Assembly: GCF_004366355.1 (NCBI RefSeq)
Contig: NZ_SODV01000001.1
Location: 3,100,001-3,164,000, forward strand
Reading direction: 5' to 3'
Origin: Dinghuibacter silviterrae
Lineage (GTDB): Bacteria > Bacteroidota > Bacteroidia > Chitinophagales > Chitinophagaceae
DNA: 64,000 bases
Shown here: positions 6,659 through 15,957 of the stretch, one piece after another
How positions within the stretch are numbered: the first letter of the stretch is position 1
Layout: the number at the start of each line of letters is the position of its first letter
Position numbers and translations under genes: made by a program
Notes under the pieces: model-generated
What the model saw: only the letters and a program-made list of their open reading frames with translations
What the model was told of the DNA's origin: nothing
Database searches by the model: none

Positions 6659-8932
6659 ATGGTTCGTGGTATCGTTCGCATAACGCTGGCCTCGCTGGCC
6701 CTATTGTCTTCTGCTCACGCCCAAACGGCGGATCCCGCTTCTTTCGTCAATCCGTTTATCGGCACAGGGGCGGTGGACACCAATAGTCTCTCCGGCAGCA
6801 ATTTTCCCGGGGCCTGCACGCCCTTCGGTTTCGTACAGCTCAGCCCCGACACCCGGGAAAGCCCCAGCGACCCGGCCAGCGGTTATGATTACAATGATCA
6901 TTCCATCTTCGGTTTTAGCCACACCCACCTCAGCGGGACGGGGGTAGCCGACCTCTTCGATATATTATGCATGCCCTATACAGGTGAGGTGGTGTGGGAA
7001 CCCGGCCAATACAAGTCCGACTTCACCCACGACGCAGAAAAGGCCTCCCCGGGTTATTACAGCGTCCTGCTCAAAACGTGGAATACCAAGGTGGAACTGA
7101 CGGCCACGACGCACGTGGGGTTGCAGCGGTATACGTTCCCCACCGGCACCCGGGGGCACGTCATCATCGACCTCGACCACTCCCTGGACAAAAAGCGTTT
7201 TTACTGGCCCTGCAGGATCATCTCCGCCCAGGTCCGGGTGGTCAACGACCATACCATCGAGGGCTACCGCATCATTACCGGCTGGAGCCGGTTGAGAAAG
7301 GTCTTTTTCCGCGCGGAATTTTCCCAGCCCTTTGTCAGCGACGCGCTCCTGGAGGGCGGCAAGGTCATGGAAGCGGGCACCGTCGTCAACGGTACCCGTG
7401 TCAAGGCCGTGCTGGATTTTAACGCGTCCAAAGACCAGCCCGTGCTGGTCAAGGTCGGGTTGTCCAGCGTCAGCCGGGAAGGCGCCGAACGGAACCTGGA
7501 AACGGAGCTCCCCGGCTGGGATTTCGACGCCACCGTGGCCGACGCCCGCGCCGCCTGGAACAAGGAATTGTCCTGCATCAGCGTGGACGGCACCGAGGAA
7601 CAAAAGCGGATTTTTTATACCGGTTTGTACCATGCTTTTACCCAGCCCAACAACCTCGCCGATGCAGACGGCGCGTATGTAGGCACCGACTTCACCACCC
7701 GCAAGGCGGCCGACGGGACGCACTACAGCACCTTTTCGCTTTGGGATACCTACCGGGCGGCCCATCCCCTTTATACCCTCGTACAACCCGAACGCGACGC
7801 CGCTTTTATCAATTCCATGCTGCGCCAGTACGAGACGTACGGGTATCTTCCCATCTGGCAGTTGTGGGGGGACGAGACCTATTGTATGATCGGGAACCAC
7901 GCCATCCCCGTCATCGTGGATGCGTATATGAAGCACCTGCCCGGTATCGACTATGCCAAGGCGTATGCCGCCATCCGCGCTTCTTCGGTCGTTGAACACC
8001 CCGGGGCGCCCTTCCGGTTGCTGGATCAATATCATTTTTTCCCCGAAAACAAACAATCCCAGTCCGTCTCGCTGACGCTTGAAGTCGCCTTTGACGACTG
8101 GTGTGTTGCCCAGATGGCCAACGCCATGGGCAAGACCGAGGATTACAAATACTTCATGGACCGCGCGGGCAGTTACCGCAACCTGTACGACGCCGACACC
8201 CGTTTTTTCCGTGGGCGAAACGCAGACGGCAACTGGGTAAGCCCCTTTGATCCCCTGACCTACGGGGGCAATGGCGGCGCGCCCTATACCGAAGGCAACG
8301 CCTGGCAATACTGTTGGTATGTGCCCCAGGACGTGCCGGGCCTGATCCGCCTGCTCGGCGGGGCATCCTCTTTTACCGACAAACTCGACACCTTCTTTAC
8401 GCTCCAGGCCAAACCCGCGGACGTCAACGGCAATGCCTCCGGCTTTATCGGGCAGGACGCCCACGGCAACGAACCCAGCCACCATACGCCCTACCTCTAC
8501 GACTATGCCGGTCAGCCCTGGAAGACCCAACTCTATACCGCCCGGATCATGCAGGAGCTCTACAACGACAAGTCCTCCGGCTACGCCGGTAACGAGGACT
8601 GCGGGCAGATGAGTTCGTGGTACATCTTCAGCGCCATGGGCTTTTACCCCGTCAACCCCGCCAGCAGCGTCTATTGCTTTGGCTCGCCCCAGCTCCGCAA
8701 GGCCGTCATCCGTTTGGCGAACGGTGGCCGGTTTACCGTGCTCGCGCCAAAGGCCGGTGGCAAAAACATCTACATCCAGGCCGTCCGCTTGAACGGAAGC
8801 CCTTATCACAAAACCTATATCACCCACAAAGACATCCTGTCCGGGGGCACCCTGGAGTTTGACATGGGGCCCGCGCCCAACAAGAAATGGGGGACGGCGC
8901 CGGAGGACGCGCCCGCCGGAAGCGCGTATTAG
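6659..8932 (+). CDS. Glycoside hydrolase family 92 alpha-mannosidase, secreted
   Basis: A 757-residue enzyme beginning with a clear signal peptide (MVRGIVRITLASLALLSSAHA). GH92 landmarks run the whole length: VNPFIGTGAVDTNSLSGSNF at the start of the beta-sandwich, GFSHTHLSGTG, SLWDTYRAAHPL, TLEVAFDDWCVAQMANAMG, EGNAWQYCWYVPQDV (the proposed catalytic acid region), and GNEDCGQMSSWYIFSAMGF (calcium/base region). GH92 enzymes are calcium-dependent exo-alpha-mannosidases, most often acting on alpha-1,2 links of N-glycans or fungal mannan. No SusC/SusD pair lies beside it, so it is not part of a classic utilisation locus. Confidence 0.93.
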   Translation: MVRGIVRITLASLALLSSAHAQTADPASFVNPFIGTGAVDTNSLSGSNFPGACTPFGFVQLSPDTRESPSDPASGYDYNDHSIFGFSHTHLSGTGVADLFDILCMPYTGEVVWEPGQYKSDFTHDAEKASPGYYSVLLKTWNTKVELTATTHVGLQRYTFPTGTRGHVIIDLDHSLDKKRFYWPCRIISAQVRVVNDHTIEGYRIITGWSRLRKVFFRAEFSQPFVSDALLEGGKVMEAGTVVNGTRVKAVLDFNASKDQPVLVKVGLSSVSREGAERNLETELPGWDFDATVADARAAWNKELSCISVDGTEEQKRIFYTGLYHAFTQPNNLADADGAYVGTDFTTRKAADGTHYSTFSLWDTYRAAHPLYTLVQPERDAAFINSMLRQYETYGYLPIWQLWGDETYCMIGNHAIPVIVDAYMKHLPGIDYAKAYAAIRASSVVEHPGAPFRLLDQYHFFPENKQSQSVSLTLEVAFDDWCVAQMANAMGKTEDYKYFMDRAGSYRNLYDADTRFFRGRNADGNWVSPFDPLTYGGNGGAPYTEGNAWQYCWYVPQDVPGLIRLLGGASSFTDKLDTFFTLQAKPADVNGNASGFIGQDAHGNEPSHHTPYLYDYAGQPWKTQLYTARIMQELYNDKSSGYAGNEDCGQMSSWYIFSAMGFYPVNPASSVYCFGSPQLRKAVIRLANGGRFTVLAPKAGGKNIYIQAVRLNGSPYHKTYITHKDILSGGTLEFDMGPAPNKKWGTAPEDAPAGSAY

Positions 8933-8998
8933 ATTAAATTAATCTTCCCTGGAGGTAACGTGATTTGACTGAGCTTTGCAGTTAAACCGGCATGCGCT

Positions 8999-9250
8999 AT
9001 GAACACGACGACAACGGAAACCCTGGAAACCCAGCTTTGGGTATTGATGTCCGAAAAGCTGGGTCTGGAACAGGAGCAGATCAAAATGACCGACTCCTTT
9101 GCAGATGACCTGGGGGTTGACTCCCTGGATCTTTTTGCGTTGCTCACCGACGTGGAAAAAGAATTCAGCATCAAGATCCCCGACGAAGAAGCGGAAAAGC
9201 TGACGACCGTCAAGGCGCTGGTCAACTATCTGCACGCGCATTTATCGTAG
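8999..9250 (+). CDS. Acyl carrier protein
   Basis: An acidic 83-residue protein with the phosphopantetheine attachment motif DDLGVDSLDLFALL (Ser42), followed by VEKEFSIKIPDEEAEKLTTV. It carries acyl chains as thioesters in the cytoplasm. It is not next to fab genes, so a specialised role rather than the housekeeping carrier is possible. It is nine bases upstream of the UbiD-family gene and may be co-transcribed with it, although a possible promoter box lies at the junction. Confidence 0.9.
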   Translation: MNTTTTETLETQLWVLMSEKLGLEQEQIKMTDSFADDLGVDSLDLFALLTDVEKEFSIKIPDEEAEKLTTVKALVNYLHAHLS

Positions 9251-9255
9251 TTTTG
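9248..9255 (+). promoter_or_regulatory. Possible -7 box directly before the UbiD-family gene
   Basis: TAGTTTTG fits the TAnnTTTG consensus of Bacteroidota and ends four bases before the ATG at 9260. A convincing -33 element was not seen, and the box overlaps the acyl carrier protein stop codon, so it may be chance. Confidence 0.3.
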
Positions 9256-9259
9256 CGGG

Positions 9260-11287
9260 ATGGCATATCCCCATCTGCAAGCCTTCATCAAAAGACTGGA
9301 AAGCGCGGGCGAACTGGTCCGCATCAACGCATACGTAGACCCCGTCCTGGAAATCGCCGAGATCACCGATCGTGTCAGCAAAAGCAAGGACGGCGGCAAG
9401 GCCCTTCTCTTCGAAAACACCGGTACGGCCTTCCCGGTGCTGATGAATGCCTACGGCAGCCAGCGCCGGATGTGTATGGCGCTCGGGGTGGACGACCTCG
9501 ACGATATTACCCACGAGATAGAAGCTCTTTTTAAGCTCCTGACGAGCCCAAAGGAAGGAATCCTGGACAAGCTGGGCATGTTGCCAAAGTTGAGCCAGTT
9601 TGCCTCCTGGATGCCCAAGGTCCGCAAGGGCAGGGGCGCCTGCCAGGAGGTGGTGATGACCGCCCCCGACCTCGGGAAACTGCCCATCATCCAATGCTGG
9701 CCCCAGGACGGCGGGCGTTTTGTCACTTTACCCGTCATCCACACCAAAGACCCGGGGACCGGTATCCGCAACGTGGGTATGTACCGGATGCAGGTGTTCG
9801 GACCCCTGCTGACCGGGATGCACTGGCACAAACACAAGGTCAGCGCCCGGCACTTTGCCGAATATAAAAAGCTGGGCCGGCGTATGCCCGTGGCCGTTGC
9901 CCTGGGCGGCGACCCCGTCTACGCTTATTCCGCCACAGCGCCCTTACCCGAAAACGTAGACGAATACATGCTCGCGGGTTTTTTGCGCAAACGCCAGGTG
10001 GAGCTGGTCCGTTGTCTGACCCAGCCCGAACTGGAGGTCCCGGCGGACGCCGACTTTATCATCGAAGGGTATGTCGAACCCGGGGAAGAATTGATATGGG
10101 AGGGGCCGTTTGGCGACCATACCGGTTACTACTCCCTGCCCGACTGGTATCCCCGTTTTCACGTTACCGCCATTACCCACCGCAAAGACGCCGTCTATCC
10201 CGCGACCATCGTGGGGATTCCCCCGCAGGAAGATGCCTGGCTGGGAAAAGCCACCGAACGTATTTTCCTTGCCCCCATCAAGATGACCCTTGTCCCCGAG
10301 ATCGTCGATATGGATATGCCCGTCGAAGGCGTTTTCCACAACCTTGTCATCACCCGCATCCGCAAGGACTTCCCGGGCCAGGGGCAAAAGGTCATGAACG
10401 CCATGTGGGGGGCCGGGCAGATGATGTTCAACAAAATCCTCGTCCTGACCGACGGGGAGACGCCCCTGAGCGATTATACCGCCCTGGCGCGCTATGTCTT
10501 TGCCCACTGCAACGTGGCCACCGACATCGCCTTTAGCGCGGGCCCGATGGACGTGCTCGACCATAGCTGCAACGCCCTTGGTTTTGGCGGGAAAATGTGT
10601 ATCGACGGGACGGCCAAACAGCCCGAGGAAAGCGATCCGCGGTATGCGTGGGGGCCTCTTTTGGCGGACTACGCCTCCTGGCTTTTTCAGGCGTTCCCTG
10701 AAGTCCGGGCCGTAAACGAAGACCTGGTCCGGTTGGGGATTCCGTGTCTGATATTATCTGTGGAAAAAAACAGGGCCGGGCACGTGGCCGACCTTCATAC
10801 GCGTCTCTGCGCAGACCCCCGGGCCGAGGGGTTGAAGATGATCTTATACGTCGAGCACACCGTCCCCGCAGGGGACCTGGGGGTGGCGCTTTGGCGCCTG
10901 TGCAATAACCTTGATCCCAAGCGGGATCACTATCTCGTTGACAGGCCGGCCACTGCGGGCGCCGTCACCGCGGGCCACGTCGCCACCGCGGACCATGCCG
11001 CCGCCGCGGGCCACGTCGCCTCCGCGGGCCAAGCTGCCTCCGCGGGCCAAGCTGCCACCGGCGCCACCACGGCCCGTTTCGCCTGCCTGGGCCTGGACGG
11101 CACCCTGAAAACCGCCGCCCTGGACGGGTTTACGCGCGACTGGCCCAACATCATCGTCGCCGACGACCAAACGATTGCCTCGGTCGATGCCAAATGGGCG
11201 TCGCTGGGGATCGGCGCTTTTATCGCGTCGCCCTCTCTTCGATTTAAGGACCAGATGTATGGGGAGGAAGCGGTGGCGCGCCCCTAA
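9260..11287 (+). CDS. UbiD family decarboxylase with a repeat-encoded insert
   Basis: A 675-residue member of the prenylated-FMN-dependent decarboxylases, probably acting in menaquinone-type synthesis. UbiD-like segments include YGSQRRMCMALGV, MHWHKHKVSARHFAE, VALGGDPVYAYSATAPLPE, EFGDHTGYYSLPDWYP-type sequence (seen as GPFGDHTGYYSLPDWYPRF), and IVGIPPQEDAWLGKATER. The family is usually about 600-620 residues. The excess is explained by a low-complexity Ala/Gly/His stretch at residues 570-605 (AGHVATADHAAAAGHVAS and relatives) made of 18-bp DNA repeats. The part after it (FACLGLDGTLKTAALDGFTR) resumes normal sequence. A prenyl-FMN synthase gene (UbiX) is not adjacent. Confidence 0.88.
   Translation: MAYPHLQAFIKRLESAGELVRINAYVDPVLEIAEITDRVSKSKDGGKALLFENTGTAFPVLMNAYGSQRRMCMALGVDDLDDITHEIEALFKLLTSPKEGILDKLGMLPKLSQFASWMPKVRKGRGACQEVVMTAPDLGKLPIIQCWPQDGGRFVTLPVIHTKDPGTGIRNVGMYRMQVFGPLLTGMHWHKHKVSARHFAEYKKLGRRMPVAVALGGDPVYAYSATAPLPENVDEYMLAGFLRKRQVELVRCLTQPELEVPADADFIIEGYVEPGEELIWEGPFGDHTGYYSLPDWYPRFHVTAITHRKDAVYPATIVGIPPQEDAWLGKATERIFLAPIKMTLVPEIVDMDMPVEGVFHNLVITRIRKDFPGQGQKVMNAMWGAGQMMFNKILVLTDGETPLSDYTALARYVFAHCNVATDIAFSAGPMDVLDHSCNALGFGGKMCIDGTAKQPEESDPRYAWGPLLADYASWLFQAFPEVRAVNEDLVRLGIPCLILSVEKNRAGHVADLHTRLCADPRAEGLKMILYVEHTVPAGDLGVALWRLCNNLDPKRDHYLVDRPATAGAVTAGHVATADHAAAAGHVASAGQAASAGQAATGATTARFACLGLDGTLKTAALDGFTRDWPNIIVADDQTIASVDAKWASLGIGAFIASPSLRFKDQMYGEEAVARP
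10970..11059 (+). repeat. 18-bp coding minisatellite, five units
   Basis: Five in-frame units at 10970, 10988, 11006, 11024 and 11042 share GCGGGCCAnnnnGCCnCC and encode AGHVAT, ADHAAA, AGHVAS, AGQAAS and AGQAAT. A 15-base degenerate unit precedes them. The array lies inside the UbiD-family gene. Confidence 0.85.
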
Positions 11288-11308
11288 GCGCGGCGTGAGC
11301 GCGGGTAT

Positions 11309-11349
11309 AAAAAAAGGAGGTCCGACCTAGAAAGGTCAGACCTTTTTTT
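11309..11349. terminator. Strong hairpin terminator after the UbiD-family gene
   Basis: AGGTC-C-GACCT pairs with AGGTC-A-GACCT across an AGAA loop, with one C/A mismatch, flanked by an A-run on the left and seven T on the right. The symmetric A/T flanks would allow termination in both directions. The following stretch to 11544 contains no gene that I can support. Confidence 0.85.
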
Positions 11350-11468
11350 GTTCAACCTTGCTTAACTCACTATCTTAAATACGTTTCGATTCAATGGGGG
11401 GTTTAAAAACGGGGGTGTTTTCTAAGGTTCTGGGGTATAGGACCCTGCCCTTTGAGAAAGGTTTAACA

Positions 11469-11485
11469 GTTAGCGACCCGCTAAC
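11469..11485. other. Short inverted repeat in intergenic region
   Basis: GTTAGCG and CGCTAAC are separated by ACC, giving a perfect 7-bp stem. It is followed by an A/T-rich stretch (AAAATTTTAACAAATTAAT). It lies about 60 bases beyond the end of the minus-strand DUF3857 gene and could be its terminator or a protein-binding site. Confidence 0.4.
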
Positions 11486-11544
11486 AAAATTTTAACAAAT
11501 TAATCGTCAAGTGGTCGTAAATGGCCGGACCGGCCGGCGGGCGC

Positions 11545-13443
11545 CTATTGCGCCGGCTTTACCACGATTTTTGCCGTTTCCTCTTTGATGGCCTGGCTGA
11601 AAAACAGTCGTGTCGCATCATAGTCACTGGCAGGCACCATGCGGTCCTTCAGGATGATGGAGGTATAGGAATACACGGCTTTTTGAGTAGTATCGTACCA
11701 ATAGTTCGATGTATAGCTGGCGTGGGGACAGGAAAATGTTCTGGCCTGGGGCAGCTCATCCACGACATACCCGGTGGGCAACTGGTAACAGGTCGTGTCG
11801 GATTCCTCGAAGGGGTGGTCGAAAAAATAGCTTTGCGTGCGGTTTTTGCTTTCGGGGAGGTGGGTCAGGTGGAGGTGGTAGATGTGCGGCCGCAGGAACA
11901 TTTTATCGCCGGCGGTGAAGTCCGGCACCTTTTCGAATGCCAAAGCGATATGGGTCCGCAACAACGGGGAGTCGACCTGCTCCAGGTTGATGGTAAAGTC
12001 GTCGGGCTGGGGAAATTCCATTTCTTCCACGAGAAACCTTTTCTGGTCGTCGTGGTTTTGTTCGTACACGTAGCCGATTTCGTTATACCGGTCTTCACCC
12101 GTGGCCTTGATCGCGACCTCGGCTTTGCCGCTCCCGTCTTCGGACAGGTTTACCCTGGTAAACACGTCCCGGCGGGTTTCCATGGCCGTGGAAGAGGGTG
12201 TATGGACCAGGACGCCCCCGTTCTCGGTCAGCAGGAGCGCGTTCCGGTTTTCGGTGAAAGCACCTAAGACGCCAAAATCCGTGTGGTTGCTGGTGCATTC
12301 GAGCCAGACGGAGTCGTGGGGTTGGGGGATACAAAGAATCACGTGGTTGAACCTGTCCTGGGGAAAAGACGGGTCTACCGGTTGCGACAGATCACCATAG
12401 TTGACGAGGGCCGGGTAGCTTTTCACCCCGACGGCGGTCAGACACGCGCTTAGGTAACAGGAGAGACCCTTGCAATCACCGTATTTCTTTTTCTCCGTAA
12501 AAGTGGCGGGGAAGGCCTGGTCACCGCCTATACCCAGTTCTATCGCGACATACCGGAAGTTTTTCTGGAGGTAACGGTACAGGATACGCGCCTTGTCCAG
12601 GTCGGTGGGCGCGTCCTTGACCATGTTGAGGTACAACTGACGGCTGGCCTCGGGGAGCACGATCGCGTTCTTGTTGAGGTCATAGGCCCATTTACCAAAG
12701 GATTGCCAGGTCGTCATGTCGCCGGCATAACCCGCCAGCTCGAACTGGGTAGGCGCCATGTATATGGCGGGGCCCCAGTCAGCAGGCGCCCCCGCTTCGG
12801 AAGGGATCGTTTTGATCCCCGAAGCCGTCCAGGTATAAACATGGTCGTCCTTGCCGGCATCGGCTATGGTGGGCTCCAGGTGCGCATGATGGCCGTGATA
12901 ACGAAAGGTCATGCTTTTGGGCAGGGTGACCGTAAGGGTCTCCTGCTGGATCGAGCCGTCTGCGTTGGACAGGTCGAATTCCGGGAATATTTTACTACCC
13001 TTATAGGCGAGGGTATAGTCCCGTTCCACGGTGATCGGGTAGGTGGCATCGTTGACCGAACAGTAGGTATAGATGCCGTCTTCCACCAATTCTTCCCCCC
13101 AGCCGGACTTCTCCATATCCTTTTGCCGGATGTGCTGCATCGGGCGGCCCAATGAATCGTACACGTATACATCCGCATCTTCCAACCTGGCCAGTGACGA
13201 GCCCCTGATACCAAACGAAAGCGCCTGCTTGCCGTGGGGATCGAGTACGGTGATCACCTCGTGCATGGAATACGTGGATTTGGACAAAGAGGAGATGACA
13301 TAGCTTTCCCGGGACTCCCGGATGACGGTATGCGCGCCCTTGCGCAGCGAATCCGGAATCAGAGCGGTGGCGTAGTTGAATTGCGCCAGGCAACGGGCGC
13401 CCGCGAAAGCAAGCAATAGGGACAGGACGGCGGCTTTGACCAT
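11545..13443 (-). CDS. DUF3857 and transglutaminase-like protein with intact cysteine
   Basis: A 632-residue exported protein with signal peptide MVKAAVLSLLLAFAGARCLA. The N-terminal half matches DUF3857 (QALSFGIRGSSLARLEDADV, VSYTIPVERDYTL-like strands). The middle holds a transglutaminase-like core with the catalytic cysteine near residue 323 (KKYGDCKGLSCYLSACL), histidine in RFNHVILCIP, and an aspartate candidate in CTSNHTDFG. The C-terminal third is beta-rich. Substrates of this family are unknown. Peptidase or cross-linking chemistry in the periplasm is inferred. It follows its partner gene by three bases and is the last gene of that operon. Confidence 0.82.
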   Translation of the reverse strand: MVKAAVLSLLLAFAGARCLAQFNYATALIPDSLRKGAHTVIRESRESYVISSLSKSTYSMHEVITVLDPHGKQALSFGIRGSSLARLEDADVYVYDSLGRPMQHIRQKDMEKSGWGEELVEDGIYTYCSVNDATYPITVERDYTLAYKGSKIFPEFDLSNADGSIQQETLTVTLPKSMTFRYHGHHAHLEPTIADAGKDDHVYTWTASGIKTIPSEAGAPADWGPAIYMAPTQFELAGYAGDMTTWQSFGKWAYDLNKNAIVLPEASRQLYLNMVKDAPTDLDKARILYRYLQKNFRYVAIELGIGGDQAFPATFTEKKKYGDCKGLSCYLSACLTAVGVKSYPALVNYGDLSQPVDPSFPQDRFNHVILCIPQPHDSVWLECTSNHTDFGVLGAFTENRNALLLTENGGVLVHTPSSTAMETRRDVFTRVNLSEDGSGKAEVAIKATGEDRYNEIGYVYEQNHDDQKRFLVEEMEFPQPDDFTINLEQVDSPLLRTHIALAFEKVPDFTAGDKMFLRPHIYHLHLTHLPESKNRTQSYFFDHPFEESDTTCYQLPTGYVVDELPQARTFSCPHASYTSNYWYDTTQKAVYSYTSIILKDRMVPASDYDATRLFFSQAIKEETAKIVVKPAQ

Positions 13444-13446
13444 GAA

Positions 13447-15372
13447 TCAACTGTTTTTTCGGATCACCACCTGTTCGTTAAGGGTGGCGAAAAGCTTTTT
13501 ATAAAATTCCCGGAAGTCGTCGTACTCTTCCGTGAAATACACGGGTCTTTTAAACTCCAGGCTGATGCGATAGTTGATGTGGCTCCCGTCCGCCTGCATA
13601 AGTCTTTCCATGACGATGCTGGTGTCCTGCATGATCATGCGCATGTTTTTGGGCAGGGTCTCGAAGGTGTATCCATCGGGGATCGATACAGACCCCACGA
13701 TCATGAAGTACCGCCGCGCGCCGAAATCGACGTCGGTGAAGCGGTGTTCGGCGACAAATGGATTTTTTTCAAGGCCGAGGAACAGGTTGGGGCTGAGAAA
13801 GGTATACTGCCCGGAGCTGCTGAGCTCGGAGGAAAAGTCCACGGTTTGTTTGAGAGGGAGGGAGTCGTTGTCCCTGTCCTCGACGGTCAGGCTGTCGACG
13901 TGGAGGCTGGAATAGGCCTTTGTGAAATAGGTGTCCTTGAAATGGTCCATGCCTTTTTTAAGGGTGGCGCAACGGTCGCTCCGACTATACCCAAAGCTGG
14001 AGATCGTGGCCGTGCCGCTGAATTTGTTCGTGGAATCCACGTCCCCGCTGAGGACGACGATGGTCTTGTACCGGTCCTGGTCATGGACCATCGTAATCCA
14101 TTGGGGCGCGTCCTTATCCACCAGCATGCCACGGGTGTATTGTACCTCCTCCGGGATCATCCAGAAGGGGGTGTATTTGTCCGTGGCATCCATGACGTAG
14201 TTTTCGTCCCCGATACGGACGTACGCCATGGTTTCGTTGAACTGGGCGAGCAGGGGATAATAGGGGTTGGTATGCCCGTGGTCCCGGGTGCTGACGAGCA
14301 GGGGATGGGCGTCCAGACCGGCGTCCCGGAGGAGGTTGACCAGGAGAAGGTTGACATCCGCCGTCGACCCCGTCTTTTTGTCCCAGGCGGATTTGATGCC
14401 GTCGGAATACAACCGCATGTCTCCGTTCCAGTCCATATTTTTCTTCACATAATCATACACCGCGCCCATCCGCGACAGGCTGTCCTTCAGAAGGGACAGT
14501 TGCAGGTCCAGGTCCTTGGTATGGGGGACGTTTTTGTGCAACTGACCCCCGAAATCTTCATCGTCCAGGAGCTCCGTGCACAACTGGTTCCAGGTGGTGC
14601 GGTAGCTGTGGTCCGGTTCGCCCGGCTCCCGGATGGCGGAGAGCTGGAAGTCGATGTTTTGAAGATAGTCTCGGGGGGCGGACATATAGGGTTCATCCCT
14701 CAGGGCGGGGATGTTTTTCATGGTAAAGGTCTTCTGGGCCTCCTGGTACGTCTCGTCTTTCTCTTCCATGGGGAGGGTCCGGTGGACATGGTATGTAAAT
14801 ACCAACGCATAAGGGATCGAGATAAAAAACTGGCCATACCTGACCGGCATGTCTTCGTACTGAAAGTACCAGTTGTCGATGTCTCCGAAGTCCTTGGAGA
14901 CCTTGAGGTATTTGTATTCGATGACGCTGCCCTTTTTCACATCCGGGAGCGTAAAAGCGATCTCCGAATAGGTTTTGTCCAGCGCTTTATTGTAAATGTT
15001 GGCCTTGTCCAGTTTGGATTTGACGATATTCCCCGCGGCGTCCAGGTTATAGGTTTCGCCGCTGATGTTGTCGATTTCGTCCCAACGGTCCTTCGAGTAA
15101 TAATGGATCTTGATGTTGGCGTGTTCGACGCCTTTGTCCTTTAGGATTTTGATCCGGAACCGGTAGGCCGTCTGGAGATAGGGTTGTCCGTTCAGGACAA
15201 AGGTGGTTTCCCCGGTCTTGATCAGCACCACGGCGTCGGCCTCGGGGTCGAAGTCGCAGGTGGTCATGGTCAGATCGTCCTTGTCGATCTTTCCGTAGGC
15301 GGGGATGTCTTTTTGTCCCAGGGTCACCAGGGACCGGACGAGCAGGAGTATAAGCACGGACGCTTTTCGCAT
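13447..15372 (-). CDS. DUF3857 protein with degenerate transglutaminase core
   Basis: A 641-residue exported protein starting at the ATG at 15372 (MRKASVLILLLVRSLVTLGQ signal peptide). The frame continues open upstream, but that part crosses the ndk terminator. DUF3857-type sequence fills the first 280 residues. At the position where the family has GDCKD (about residue 329) it reads KKTGSTADVNLLLVNLL, so the catalytic cysteine is missing. The histidine segment is altered as well (FNETMAYVRIGDENYVMDAT). It is probably a binding or scaffold partner of the intact paralogue encoded three bases downstream. It is not a pseudogene: the frame is full length. Confidence 0.8.
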   Translation of the reverse strand: MRKASVLILLLVRSLVTLGQKDIPAYGKIDKDDLTMTTCDFDPEADAVVLIKTGETTFVLNGQPYLQTAYRFRIKILKDKGVEHANIKIHYYSKDRWDEIDNISGETYNLDAAGNIVKSKLDKANIYNKALDKTYSEIAFTLPDVKKGSVIEYKYLKVSKDFGDIDNWYFQYEDMPVRYGQFFISIPYALVFTYHVHRTLPMEEKDETYQEAQKTFTMKNIPALRDEPYMSAPRDYLQNIDFQLSAIREPGEPDHSYRTTWNQLCTELLDDEDFGGQLHKNVPHTKDLDLQLSLLKDSLSRMGAVYDYVKKNMDWNGDMRLYSDGIKSAWDKKTGSTADVNLLLVNLLRDAGLDAHPLLVSTRDHGHTNPYYPLLAQFNETMAYVRIGDENYVMDATDKYTPFWMIPEEVQYTRGMLVDKDAPQWITMVHDQDRYKTIVVLSGDVDSTNKFSGTATISSFGYSRSDRCATLKKGMDHFKDTYFTKAYSSLHVDSLTVEDRDNDSLPLKQTVDFSSELSSSGQYTFLSPNLFLGLEKNPFVAEHRFTDVDFGARRYFMIVGSVSIPDGYTFETLPKNMRMIMQDTSIVMERLMQADGSHINYRISLEFKRPVYFTEEYDDFREFYKKLFATLNEQVVIRKNS

Positions 15373-15402
15373 AGTCAGAGGGTTAAACTGGAACAATATA
15401 AC

Positions 15403-15433
15403 AAAAAAAGGGAACGGTAGCCGTTCCCTTTTT
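15403..15433. terminator. Hairpin terminator downstream of ndk
   Basis: AAAAAGGGAACGG and CCGTTCCCTTTTT form a perfect 13-bp stem around TAG. Read on the minus strand it ends in a T-run, placing it about 20 bases after the ndk stop and 30 bases before the DUF3857 start, so these are separate transcripts. Confidence 0.88.
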
Positions 15434-15451
15434 ACTATTTCGGAAGTGATC

Positions 15452-15868
15452 CTAAAAGCGTTCCAGACCGGAGAAAAAGAAGTCCGACTCGATCTTTGCG
15501 TTGTCGTCGCTGTCGCTGCCGTGGATGGCATTCCTGCCGATGCTTTCCGCGAAGCGTTTGCGGATCGTCCCTTCTTCCGCCTGGGCAGGGTTGGTCGCCC
15601 CGATCAGTTGACGGAAGCCGGCCACCGCGCCTTCCTTTTCCAGGATGGCGGCGATGATGGGACCGCTGCTCATGAACTCCACCAGCTCCCCGTAGAAAGG
15701 CCTTTCCTTGTGGACGGCATAGAATTCGCCGGCCCTTTCCGGGCTCAGCTGGGTGAGTTTCAGGGAAATAACCTTGAAACCCGCCTTGATGATCTGGTCC
15801 AGGATAGCCCCGGCGTGTCCATTACTCCAGGCATCGGGCTTGATCATGGTAAAAGTTCTGTTGCTCAT
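15452..15868 (-). CDS. ndk: Nucleoside diphosphate kinase
   Basis: A 138-residue enzyme of the normal length, starting at [14 protein letters not shown] (ATG 15868). The active-site histidine is in [14 protein letters not shown] near the C-terminus, and the substrate-binding region reads [21 protein letters not shown]. It moves the terminal phosphate from ATP to other nucleoside diphosphates. It is divergent from the NrnA-like gene, with about 90 bases between starts, and ends in a clear hairpin terminator. Confidence 0.96.
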   Translation of the reverse strand: MSNRTFTMIKPDAWSNGHAGAILDQIIKAGFKVISLKLTQLSPERAGEFYAVHKERPFYGELVEFMSSGPIIAAILEKEGAVAGFRQLIGATNPAQAEEGTIRKRFAESIGRNAIHGSDSDDNAKIESDFFFSGLERF

Positions 15869-15957
15869 ATTATGATATGATAGTGATTTGGGCGGCAAAA
15901 CTAAACAAATTTGGGATTCTGCGGCTTAAATTAGATATTCGCTGCCGTTTTTATCGC

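Noticed and set aside
6965-8827. A 620-codon open frame opposite the GH92 gene
   Set aside because: It is a mirror of the high-GC codon use of the real gene; its translation has no family motifs and is low in complexity.
6659-8932. A polysaccharide utilisation locus around GH92
   Set aside because: No SusC/SusD pair or dedicated regulator is adjacent; the nearest kinase is divergent and of another type.
11350-11520. A small RNA in the largest intergenic gap
   Set aside because: A hairpin at 11469-11485 is present, but no promoter-terminator pair framing a transcript was convincing.
13579-15144. A 521-codon open frame opposite the DUF3857 gene
   Set aside because: The minus-strand protein has a signal peptide and family sequence; the opposite frame has neither.
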